Source of the DNA: an uncultured Ruminococcus sp.
GTDB taxonomy: Bacteria; Bacillota; Clostridia; Oscillospirales; Ruminococcaceae
Reading direction: 5' to 3'
DNA length: 64,000 nucleotides
Assembly (NCBI GenBank): GCA_947169885.1
Contig: CAMVRM010000010.1
Span: 1 to 64,000 of the forward strand
In this document: positions 26,238 to 35,492 of the stretch, piece after piece
How positions within the stretch are numbered: position 1 is the stretch's first letter
Layout of the letters: every line of letters begins with the position of its first letter
The notes under the pieces: model-generated
What the model saw: only the letters and a program-made list of their open reading frames with translations
Told to the model about the DNA's origin: nothing
Databases searched by the model: none
Program-made: the position numbers and the translations under genes

Positions 26238-27305
26238 TCAAAGTTTAACTATCCAGCCAAACTCGTCTTTGATCTTGCCCCACTGGATGCCTGTCATGGT
26301 GTCATACAGCATCTGCGAAACAGGTCCTATCTCGTTGTTGTTGATAGTCATGATCTTGTCGCCCCACTTTAAGTGACCAACAGGCGAGATAACAGCGGCT
26401 GTTCCTGTGCCGAATACTTCGTTGAGCTTGCCATCGTCATAAGCCTTTGCAACTTCGTCGATAGTGATGCGGCGCTCAGAAACTTTCATGCCCTTCTTGC
26501 GGCAAATTTCCAGTGCAGACTTTCTTGTGATGCCGGGGAGGACCGAACCGGTCAGTTCAGGAGTTACAACTTCGCCGTCGATAACGAACATGATGTTCAT
26601 TGAGCCGACTTCCTCGATATACTTCTGCTCAACGCCGTCGAGCCAGAGAACCTGCTCATAGTCCTGATCGTGAGCTTCCTGCTGACCCTTGAGGGAGATA
26701 GCATAGTTAGCGGCAGTCTTGGCAAAGCCTGTGCCGCCTCTTACTGCTCTTACATACTGCTTCTCAACATAGATCTTAACAGGGTTCAGACCTGTGGAGT
26801 AGTAAGCGCCGGAGGGTGAAAGGATAATGATGAACATATAGTGATCCGCAGGACGAACGCCAACATACGGGTCAGTGGAGATTATGAACGGTCTGATATA
26901 GAGCGAAGCGCCCTCAGTGTGAGGAACCCAGTCCTCCTCCATTTTAACAAGAGTTTTGAGTGCATAGAGACAGTCATCAATGTTGAGCTGAGGAATGACC
27001 ATACGCTCTGCGGAAACGTTCATTCTCTTGAAGTTCTCGTCGGGTCTGAAAAGCTGAACACTGCCGTCAGCGGTGCGGTAAGCCTTTAAGCCCTCGAATA
27101 TCTCCTGACCGTAGTGCAGGCACATAGCAGCAGGCGAAAGTGTGATCTCACCGTAAGGCACGATGCGTGCGTCATGCCAGCCGAGACCTGTGTCATAGTT
27201 CATGATGAACATATGGTCGGTGAAAATGTGACCAAAGCCCAGCTTTGTCTCATCGGTCGGTTTTGCCTTGGGTGTTGCAGTACGTTCGATCCTGATATCT
27301 AACAT
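26238..27305 (-). CDS. ilvE: Branched-chain amino acid aminotransferase
   Basis: PLP-dependent fold-type IV aminotransferase that interconverts valine, leucine and isoleucine with their 2-oxo acids. The 355-residue protein has the class signature regions GQEIFEGLKAYR, YIRPFIIST, EEVGSMNIMFV, SVLPGITRKSALEI and FGTGTAAVISPVG, the last two binding the PLP phosphate. It is of the longer BCAT type found in Firmicutes and eukaryotes. ATG 27305 has AAGGA upstream; the frame extends 21 codons further into the promoter region without a ribosome-binding site. Monocistronic, with clear promoter and terminator; no T-box was seen. Confidence 0.95.
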   Translation of the reverse strand: MLDIRIERTATPKAKPTDETKLGFGHIFTDHMFIMNYDTGLGWHDARIVPYGEITLSPAAMCLHYGQEIFEGLKAYRTADGSVQLFRPDENFKRMNVSAERMVIPQLNIDDCLYALKTLVKMEEDWVPHTEGASLYIRPFIISTDPYVGVRPADHYMFIIILSPSGAYYSTGLNPVKIYVEKQYVRAVRGGTGFAKTAANYAISLKGQQEAHDQDYEQVLWLDGVEQKYIEEVGSMNIMFVIDGEVVTPELTGSVLPGITRKSALEICRKKGMKVSERRITIDEVAKAYDDGKLNEVFGTGTAAVISPVGHLKWGDKIMTINNNEIGPVSQMLYDTMTGIQWGKIKDEFGWIVKL

Positions 27306-27359
27306 ACAAAAGTCCTTCTTTCTAAAAAAATAAGTACAGCGGCTTGCGCTATCATATCT

Positions 27360-27388
27360 ATTATACACCCATTGTCAGAATATTTCAA
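27360..27388 (-). promoter_or_regulatory. Promoter of ilvE
   Basis: On the minus strand TTGAAA (27388-27383), a 17-bp spacer and TATAAT (27365-27360). Confidence 0.8.
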
Positions 27389-27480
27389 TAGTATACACAC
27401 AATATTAATAATTTTTTTGCAAGATTCAGCGTTTGAACTTGCAAGCCGTGCCGATACGCTCCACAAAACATAGTCAGGAA

Positions 27481-28908
27481 TTATTTAACTATCTCCACTC
27501 TCATCATGTTAGTGTTGCCGCTTACGCCAAGAGGTACGCCTGCGGTAACTACTACTAAGTCGCCGTGTCTGAGCAAGCCCATTTCGAGCGACTTGTCTAT
27601 CGCCTTGTCGATAAGCTTGTCTGTGTCGGTCTGCTCCTCAACGATACCCGGGACAAGACCCCATGACATATTCATGTGTCTTGCGGTGCGGTGGCTGGTC
27701 GTCAGAGCGATTATCGGACACTCTGGACGGAACTTCGACAAGCGTCTTGCAGTCGTTCCGCTCTTTGTAACGGTGATTATTGCCGCCGCATTCAGGTCGT
27801 GAGCCGTTGTTACTGTTGCATGAGAGATAGCCTCAGTTACCTCACGGCAGGAATATTCATCGTTTGAGGAACGAATGCTGAACTGCTTTTCATAGTCGAT
27901 GTTGTTCTCGGTCGTTTCAGCGATCTTTGCCATTGTGCGGACAGCTTCAACAGGGAATGCGCCTGCAGCAGTCTCGCCCGAGAGCATTATCGCCGATGTG
28001 CCGTCATAGATAGCGTTTGCAACGTCAGTTATCTCCGCACGGGTGGGACGTGGGTTGGAGATCATCGACTCCAGCATCTGAGTTGCGGTTATGACCTGCT
28101 TGCCTGCGTTGTAAGCCTTGTGGATAAGTTCTTTCTGGATAGCGGGTATCTGCTCGAAAGGTATCTCAACGCCCATGTCTCCGCGAGCCACCATAACGCC
28201 GTCAGCCGCTTCAAGTATCTCGTCGATGTTCTCAACGCCGTCGCTGTTCTCGATCTTTGCGATAATGCGGACTTTATTCCAGCCCAGCGACTGAGTGAAT
28301 TTTCTCAGGTAGATAACGTCAGCGCCCGTTCTCACGAATGAAGCTGCGATAAAGTCAAAGCCCATTTTTGCACCGAATGCAAGGTCGTTCATATCCGCAT
28401 CGGAGATATACGGCATGGACAGCTTCACTCCGGGGACGTTTATGCCCTTGTGGTCTTTTATCTCGCCGCCGTGAACAACTTTGCACACAACGTCAGTCGA
28501 ATTGACATAAGTAACGGAAAGTTCGATAAGTCCGTCATTTATAAGTATGCGTGTGCCTGCGGAAACGTCTTTCGGCAGATGTGCGAAAGTAACAGCGCAC
28601 TCCTTTTCGTTGCCCACGATGTCACGGGTGGTAAGAGTGAACTCATCGCCGTCCTTGACTTCTATCTTGCCTTTCTCGAATGTTTTCAGGCGTATCTCAG
28701 GACCTTTTGTATCAAGCATAGTTGCAACGTGCAGACCCAGTTCATCGGAAAGTCTGCGGACAGTCTCAAAGCGTTTCTGGTCAACTTCGTAATTGGCGTG
28801 TGAAAAGTTAAAGCGTGCAACGTCCATGCCGCTTTTCATCAGTTCTCTGAGAGTTCCCTCGTCCTCAGTAGCAGGACCCAGTGTGCAAACGATCTTTGTC
28901 TTTCTCAT
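27481..28908 (-). CDS. pyk: Pyruvate kinase
   Basis: Final ATP-forming step of glycolysis. The 475-residue protein starts MRKTKIVCTLGPA, has the FNFSHA substrate loop, the TKGPEIR segment, the active-site signature IAKIENSDGVENIDEIL, MVARGDMGVEIP and SGETAAGAFP. It lacks the extra C-terminal PEP-utiliser-like domain present in Bacillus-type enzymes. AAGGAAG lies upstream of the ATG. Monocistronic with its own promoter; eno elsewhere in the window is the preceding step in the pathway. Confidence 0.97.
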   Translation of the reverse strand: MRKTKIVCTLGPATEDEGTLRELMKSGMDVARFNFSHANYEVDQKRFETVRRLSDELGLHVATMLDTKGPEIRLKTFEKGKIEVKDGDEFTLTTRDIVGNEKECAVTFAHLPKDVSAGTRILINDGLIELSVTYVNSTDVVCKVVHGGEIKDHKGINVPGVKLSMPYISDADMNDLAFGAKMGFDFIAASFVRTGADVIYLRKFTQSLGWNKVRIIAKIENSDGVENIDEILEAADGVMVARGDMGVEIPFEQIPAIQKELIHKAYNAGKQVITATQMLESMISNPRPTRAEITDVANAIYDGTSAIMLSGETAAGAFPVEAVRTMAKIAETTENNIDYEKQFSIRSSNDEYSCREVTEAISHATVTTAHDLNAAAIITVTKSGTTARRLSKFRPECPIIALTTSHRTARHMNMSWGLVPGIVEEQTDTDKLIDKAIDKSLEMGLLRHGDLVVVTAGVPLGVSGNTNMMRVEIVK

Positions 28909-28944
28909 AGTTCATACTTCCTTTCGGTATTTCCATACACATCT

Positions 28945-28973
28945 ATTATACCACGTATTTTACATACAGTCAA
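28945..28973 (-). promoter_or_regulatory. Promoter of pyk
   Basis: On the minus strand TTGACT (28973-28968), a 17-bp spacer and TATAAT (28950-28945). Confidence 0.85.
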
Positions 28974-29052
28974 GCACAATAATATTAATAATTCGGAAGT
29001 CGGGATCGTTTGACATATTCTTATCATTTGTGCCAACGTTTTTGATGCAGGA

Positions 29053-29116
29053 CAAAAAAACGGCATCACAGTACTTTCCGACCCCGAACGGGTCTGTACC
29101 GTAATGCCGTAAATTT
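29053..29116 (-). terminator. Terminator of leuS
   Basis: A long imperfect stem (ACGGCAT...GTAC...GACCC with its complement) is followed on the minus strand by seven Ts. Confidence 0.85.
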
Positions 29117-29170
29117 ATGCGTATTTTATGTTTGCAAAACTATTGATAAGTCCACGCAAATAATTTTGAA

Positions 29171-31612
29171 TCAAACAACTATGTTTACAAGGCGCTTCTT
29201 GATAACGATGACTTTCTTAACGGGCTTGCCGCCGATAGCCGCCTGAACTTTTTCAAGTGCAAGAGCAGCTTCCTTGATCTCATCCTCGGAAGCCGAAGCG
29301 GAAACGGTCAGCTTGTCCTTGATCTTGCCGCATACCTGAACTGCAAGTTCAAACTCGTCAAGAACAGTCTTGCTCTCGTCATATACACACCAGCTCTGAT
29401 TGAACAGCGAATACTCGTTGCCGAGCTTCTCCCAAAGTTCCTCGCCGTAGTGCGGTGCGAAAATGCCGATCATCTTTACGAAGTCCTCAACAAGTGTGCG
29501 CTCGAATGCCGCATTTCTGTCAGCGCCCGACTGATACTTGATGATAGCCGTGCAGAACTCCATAAGTCTTGCGATAGCGGTGTTGAAGTGGAATATCTCA
29601 ACATCGTTGGTGACAGCCTTGATAGTCTGATGACGAACTCTGTCAGCCTCGGCATTTACAACCATTTCGCCGCCGTTCGATGCAGTTTCAAGATAAGACT
29701 CGACCATACGTGTGAATCTTCTGAAGAACGAAGAAATACCCTCGATGCCGCTGTCCTTCCATGCGCCGCCCGAAGAATACTCAAAGCCGAACGCAAGGTA
29801 AGTTCTGAACACGTCAGAGCCGTACTTGCTTACATACTCGTCGGGAGCAACGGTGTTTCCTCTCGACTTGCTCATGCGGAAGCCGTCAGGTCCGAAGATA
29901 ACGCCCTGATGTACCAGCGAGGGGTACGGCTCATCGCCCTTGACGTAGCCCATGTCACGCAGAGCCTTATAGATGAATCTGCAATAGAGCAGGTGCATTG
30001 CGGCGTGTTCGATACCGCCGACATACTTATCAACAGGCATGAACTTGTTAACAGTGTCCTCGCCGAAAGGAACATCGTCACGGTTATTCTCGGGGTATCT
30101 CAGCTGATACCACGAGGAGCAAACGAACGTGTCAAGTGTATCAGTCTCACGCTTTGCCTTGCCGCCGCAGCAGGGGCAGGTGGTGTTGACATAAGACTCG
30201 CAGGATTTCAGCGGAGACTCGCCTGTGGGCATGAACTCAACGTCATAAGGCAGTTCAACAGGGAGCTGATCCTCGGGAACAGGCACAACGCCGCACTTGT
30301 CGCAGTAAATAACAGGGATAGGACAGCCCCAGTATCTCTGACGTGAAACAGACCAGTCTCTCAGGCGGTATGTGACCTTTTCGCTGCCCATGTTCATAGC
30401 TGCAAGATCGGCGGTCATGGCTTTCTTAGCGGCTGCGAAGTCAAGTCCGTCATACTTGCCGCTGTTTATGAGTACGCCCTTTTCGCAGTAAGGCAGTTCT
30501 TCCGTGCCGTCGCCGCCTGTGATAACTCTGTTTATCGGCAGACCGAACTTTGTTGCAAACTCAAAGTCACGCTCATCATGCGCAGGAACAGCCATAACTG
30601 CACCTGTGCCGTAGCTTGCGATAACATAGTCACTTATCCACACCTGAACTTTGTCGCCTGTCAGCGGGTGGATAGCCCATGAACCTGTGAATACGCCTGT
30701 CTTTTCGTACTCTGCGGAGGTGCTTGAACGCTCGATCTCGTTCTTCTTCATAGCCTCGGAGATATACTTCTCAACAGCCTCAGACTGCTCGGGCTTGGTG
30801 AGCTTTCTTGCAAGAGGCGATTCGGGAGCAAGAACTATGTATGAAAGACCCATAAGGGTGTCAACTCTTGTTGTGAAAACGGAGATAACTTCGTCAGAGC
30901 CGTCGACCTTGAAAGAAACTTCCGTACCTGTGCTTCTGCCGATCCAGTTCTTCTGGATGCTCTTTGTGCGCTCTGGCCAGTCGAGCTTGTCGTGGTCACG
31001 GAGAAGTTCCTCAGCATAGTCGGTGATCTTGAAGAACCACTGGCTCATGTTTCTCTGTTCAACGGTGCTGTGGCAGCGCTCACATTCGCCGCCTGCCGCC
31101 TGCTCGTTAGCAAGAACGGTGTTGCACTTAGGACACCAGTTTACCAGTGCTTCCTTTTTGTAAGCAAGTCCGTGCTTGTAAAGCTGGATAAACAGCCACT
31201 GTGTCCACTTGTAATACTTTGGGTCGCAGGTCTTGATCTCGTGATCCCAGTCATATGTGCAGCCGATCTTTGCAAGCTGCTGTTCCATTGTTGCGATATT
31301 TTCCTCGGTGGAATCCTTTGGGTGGATACCTGTCTTTATTGCGTAGTTCTCGGCAGGCAGACCGAAAGCATCAAAGCCCATCGGGTGGAACACGTTATAG
31401 CCCTGCATACGCTTCATGCGTCCCCAGCTGTCGGGCAGGCTGTAATTCCACCAGTGACCCATGTGCAGCTTGCTTGCGGAGGGGTAAGAGAACATTTCCA
31501 GCAGATAGATCTTGGGCTTGTCGGAGTTTATGTCAAAGTGATAAAGTCCTGTATCAGCCCATTTCTTTTGCCATTTTTCGTCAATTTTTCCTGAATAGCT
31601 TATTGCGTCCAT
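29171..31612 (-). CDS. leuS: Leucyl-tRNA synthetase
   Basis: Class I synthetase that charges tRNA-Leu. The 813-residue protein shows the HIGH-type motif HMGHWWNYS near residue 50, zinc-type cysteine clusters (CPKCNTVL...CERC and CPCCGGKA), the CP1 editing region ([26 protein letters not shown]) and the KMSKS-type FRMSKSRGN. The length is normal for bacterial LeuRS. It has a consensus promoter. I looked for a T-box leader and found none, which is unusual for a Firmicutes synthetase but not rare. Confidence 0.97.
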   Translation of the reverse strand: MDAISYSGKIDEKWQKKWADTGLYHFDINSDKPKIYLLEMFSYPSASKLHMGHWWNYSLPDSWGRMKRMQGYNVFHPMGFDAFGLPAENYAIKTGIHPKDSTEENIATMEQQLAKIGCTYDWDHEIKTCDPKYYKWTQWLFIQLYKHGLAYKKEALVNWCPKCNTVLANEQAAGGECERCHSTVEQRNMSQWFFKITDYAEELLRDHDKLDWPERTKSIQKNWIGRSTGTEVSFKVDGSDEVISVFTTRVDTLMGLSYIVLAPESPLARKLTKPEQSEAVEKYISEAMKKNEIERSSTSAEYEKTGVFTGSWAIHPLTGDKVQVWISDYVIASYGTGAVMAVPAHDERDFEFATKFGLPINRVITGGDGTEELPYCEKGVLINSGKYDGLDFAAAKKAMTADLAAMNMGSEKVTYRLRDWSVSRQRYWGCPIPVIYCDKCGVVPVPEDQLPVELPYDVEFMPTGESPLKSCESYVNTTCPCCGGKAKRETDTLDTFVCSSWYQLRYPENNRDDVPFGEDTVNKFMPVDKYVGGIEHAAMHLLYCRFIYKALRDMGYVKGDEPYPSLVHQGVIFGPDGFRMSKSRGNTVAPDEYVSKYGSDVFRTYLAFGFEYSSGGAWKDSGIEGISSFFRRFTRMVESYLETASNGGEMVVNAEADRVRHQTIKAVTNDVEIFHFNTAIARLMEFCTAIIKYQSGADRNAAFERTLVEDFVKMIGIFAPHYGEELWEKLGNEYSLFNQSWCVYDESKTVLDEFELAVQVCGKIKDKLTVSASASEDEIKEAALALEKVQAAIGGKPVKKVIVIKKRLVNIVV

Positions 31613-31672
31613 AATAAACCTCTTTTCATCATAAAAAGAATATGCGTCAAAACCGCATTATCAACAATTTTT

Positions 31673-31702
31673 ATTATATCACAAAAGTACGGCGATTGTC
31701 AA
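31673..31702 (-). promoter_or_regulatory. Promoter of leuS
   Basis: On the minus strand TTGACA (31702-31697), an 18-bp spacer and an extended TGATATAAT (-10 at 31678-31673). The element at 31722-32393 begins about 20 bases upstream of the -35. Confidence 0.85.
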
Positions 31703-31819
31703 GTACTGTAAAAAATATCGCCACGCAAATCAATTTTTAGAACCTGTCTTAACTGCTTTCAGCCAAGTTTGGAGATGCACCGTGATCGTGACACTATAAG
31801 ACTTCGCTATATATTGGTG

Positions 31820-31940
31820 TCTGCTCCAGACACCCTGCCTGTCTTATCAGACACCCTTTCAGACGCCTAAAACAACGTAATACCGTCGATAAGACGCCAA
31901 GACGCCTTAAACTCAAGTCGGTATATATTTTATAGTGATA
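31820..31940. repeat. AGACGCC module, truncated copy 1
   Basis: CAGACACCCTGCCTGTCTTA, AACAACGTAATACCG and AAGACGCCAAGACGCC followed by a TATATATTTTATAG tail are repeated with about 90% identity at 32250-32365. The matching left arm is missing here. Confidence 0.8.
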
Positions 31941-32139
31941 CTTCTGAAACTTCTGACGGTCTTTCCACCAATGTTACACTTTGAAGCAGTGAAAGTCAAC
32001 CGTTTTTCATCAAGTTTTGAGATGCTCCGCAATCATGAAATTGAAAAGGGATATTCCACGGTTTATAGTTACCCTACTTCAAAATTCGATAGCAAATGAA
32101 ACGTTGAAAATGCTCTTTAAATTGTATATACTTGATTTC

Positions 32140-32365
32140 AAGTAGGACGACTATATTTTGCACATACATAATATAGTGCGACTTACAAAAATGGCGTCTT
32201 GGCGTCTGAATGGCGTAATATCGTCGTTTTGGGCGTCTGGTTTGCCGTCTTGTCAGACACCCTGCCTGTCTTATCAGACACCATTTCAGACACCTGAAAC
32301 AACGTAATACCGCCGATAAGACGCCAAGACGCCTTAAACTCAGGTCGATATATATTTTATAGTTA
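32140..32365. repeat. AGACGCC module, full copy with 15-bp inverted arms
   Basis: GGCGTCTTGGCGTCT (32193-32207) pairs perfectly with AGACGCCAAGACGCC (32319-32333); weaker pairing continues inward (GGCGTAATATCGTCGTT against AACAACGTAATACCGCC). The upstream ATATTTTGCACATACATAAT segment is shared with the copies at 59 kb. Confidence 0.8.
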
Positions 32366-32423
32366 TTACATTATTTGTAAAATTGATTTGCGTAAAAATA
32401 TCGCATAATGCACATTTATCAAG

Positions 32424-32463
32424 CAAAAAAGCCACAGCATCTCTTGTGAAACACCGTGGCTTG
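32424..32463 (-). terminator. Terminator of guaB
   Basis: On the minus strand AGCCAC/GTGGCT stem plus flanking pairs, followed by TTTTTT. Confidence 0.8.
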
Positions 32464-32488
32464 CGATCTTCTTTATGCGGTCATTTCA

Positions 32489-33988
<1,500 letters not shown>

Positions 33989-34034
33989 TTACATACATTA
34001 CATACATATAAAATTAACCTATTATATTTTTATG

Positions 34035-34063
34035 ATTATACTCTTTTCTGAAGAAAATGTCAA
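34035..34063 (-). promoter_or_regulatory. Promoter of guaB
   Basis: On the minus strand TTGACA (34063-34058), a 17-bp spacer and TATAAT (34040-34035). Confidence 0.85.
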
Positions 34064-34111
34064 TAAACATTTTTTTAAGTTTCTGTATATTTCTGTTCTG
34101 TATATTCCGAC

Positions 34112-34152
34112 AGCAAAAAAAAGCAGGGCAAGATCTTCTCTCACCCTGCACT
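34112..34152 (-). terminator. Terminator of the eight-gene GTPase/Hsp70 operon
   Basis: On the minus strand GCAGGG pairs with CCCTGC and is followed by eight Ts, a few bases after the lectin-like gene. Confidence 0.88.
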
Positions 34153-34156
34153 TATT

Positions 34157-35491
34157 TCATATAAACAGAACATACACAACAACTGCCGCCGCAAGTATAA
34201 TGAACATCGCCATGAACAGCACCCACACGGGCGGCGCTCCGTAGCCGTATTCTTTGCGGTAGTCGGCATATGCCGAAACGAATGCCGCTACCGAAACGAT
34301 AAGGAGGATCACCAGCGCAGGCAGGAACCATATCCTTATCTTGTCAATAGAATAGTCATTCTTACCGCAGACCGAGCATTTTCTTATCCTCAGTCCGGGT
34401 ATCTCCAAACCTCTGACGAATTTTATCACTTCATATTCATGCGGTATCGTTCCAAGCGTGGAAGTTGAGAGCGTTTGTCCGCAGTCCTCGCAGTATTCCT
34501 CCACCGAACCCTCGTTCACACAGTCGGGTTCGTGAGTCCTTGTTGATGTCTTGCCGTGAAAATACCTTACTCCGCCGCAGATCGGGTCCCACTCGCAGAT
34601 AAATCCGTAGCAGTCAGCCTTTTCAGTTATGTCGCCTGTGTTCGCATTGTTATTATGCTCAGCCACCCACTTATACTGATCGTAGTTTTCAACAGTAACG
34701 TTTATCGCCGCAAAACTTGCACCGTTCTCATAATTATTCGGCTCGTTTGTGCTCCAGTCGAAAAAAACCGCAGTACTGCCGTCAGGATGCACCCATTCGT
34801 TTCCGTTGTAATAAGTGTTTGTCCAGTACATCGAACGTTTGTTTTCTTCAGCATCTATCAGTCCTAAAACAAAATCGTTCTCTTCCTTGCTGTCGATCGA
34901 CACAAGATGTCCGCCTATCCTTGCGCAGAAACGCTGTGCATCACTGTGCGAAAGACCTATCTGAAAGATCTTGTACTGACTGCCGTTGAATTCCTCTGTC
35001 GCATTGGGTATCTTCGACTTTCCGTATTCGGGGTCGAACTCGGTTATCATCTTGCCCTCGTCCCACTCGCAGACATAAATAAACGTTTCAGTCAGTTCGT
35101 TCATTCTGTCTCTGTCGTAGGTATTAAAGGCTCTGCCGTCCTCCGAAACGCTCACATCAAAGCTGTTCTTCTCGGCATAACCTGCATCTATCTCGATATA
35201 TACGGGTATTTCGATACCACAGCTTTTAAGATATTCCGCAACGTTCTCATTTTCTTCGTCATCGTTTATCACCGCAAGATGTCCGCCCCGTCTTTTGCAA
35301 AGTTCCCTTGCATTTTCCTCAGCATCACTGTCATAGGGTGAAAAGTCATAATACACCTGATAGTAATGCCCATTGTACGAATACGCATCATCGGGCACAA
35401 GCGTAAGAGCCGAAGCCTTTATCCCACCTGCAAACAGCACCGAGACAACAAGAATCACCACAGCAAACAGTCTTGCCGAATGGTAGTGCAT
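34157..35491 (-). CDS. Membrane-anchored C-type-lectin-like protein
   Basis: Last gene of the operon; 444 residues. A signal peptide (about 1-30, ending KASA) is followed by two C-type-lectin-like regions: a short one (YYQVYYDFSPYDSDAEENARELCKRRGGHLAVI) and a fuller one (YKIFQIGLSHSDAQRFCARIGGHLVSI, WTNTYYNGNEW, WSTNEPNNYENGA, YGFICEWD). A Cys-rich stretch with a C-x2-C knuckle (CVNEGSVEEYCEDCG) precedes two C-terminal membrane helices. The lectin fold therefore faces outside and may bind a sugar or protein ligand. ATG 35491 is one base after the stop of the preceding gene, with GAAGGGG upstream. It may be the sensor or effector surface of the system. Confidence 0.82.
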   Translation of the reverse strand: MHYHSARLFAVVILVVSVLFAGGIKASALTLVPDDAYSYNGHYYQVYYDFSPYDSDAEENARELCKRRGGHLAVINDDEENENVAEYLKSCGIEIPVYIEIDAGYAEKNSFDVSVSEDGRAFNTYDRDRMNELTETFIYVCEWDEGKMITEFDPEYGKSKIPNATEEFNGSQYKIFQIGLSHSDAQRFCARIGGHLVSIDSKEENDFVLGLIDAEENKRSMYWTNTYYNGNEWVHPDGSTAVFFDWSTNEPNNYENGASFAAINVTVENYDQYKWVAEHNNNANTGDITEKADCYGFICEWDPICGGVRYFHGKTSTRTHEPDCVNEGSVEEYCEDCGQTLSTSTLGTIPHEYEVIKFVRGLEIPGLRIRKCSVCGKNDYSIDKIRIWFLPALVILLIVSVAAFVSAYADYRKEYGYGAPPVWVLFMAMFIILAAAVVVYVLFI

Positions 35492-35492
35492 C

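Larger units (their letters stand above)
31711..32404. mobile_element. Non-coding element with terminal inverted repeats and target duplication
   Basis: The perfect 15-bp inverted repeat ACGCAAATCAATTTT (31723-31737) / AAAATTGATTTGCGT (32379-32393) bounds a gene-free block between leuS and guaB. Immediately outside, AAAAATATCGC occurs as a direct repeat (31711-31721 and 32394-32404), as expected of a target-site duplication. The inside contains two copies of a shared module about 430 bp apart, and no coding frame. It has the structure of a MITE-like non-autonomous element; no transposase is present in the window. Confidence 0.7.

Noticed and set aside
31613..31722. T-box riboswitch upstream of leuS
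   Set aside because: The leader is short and lacks the conserved T-box sequence and specifier stem.
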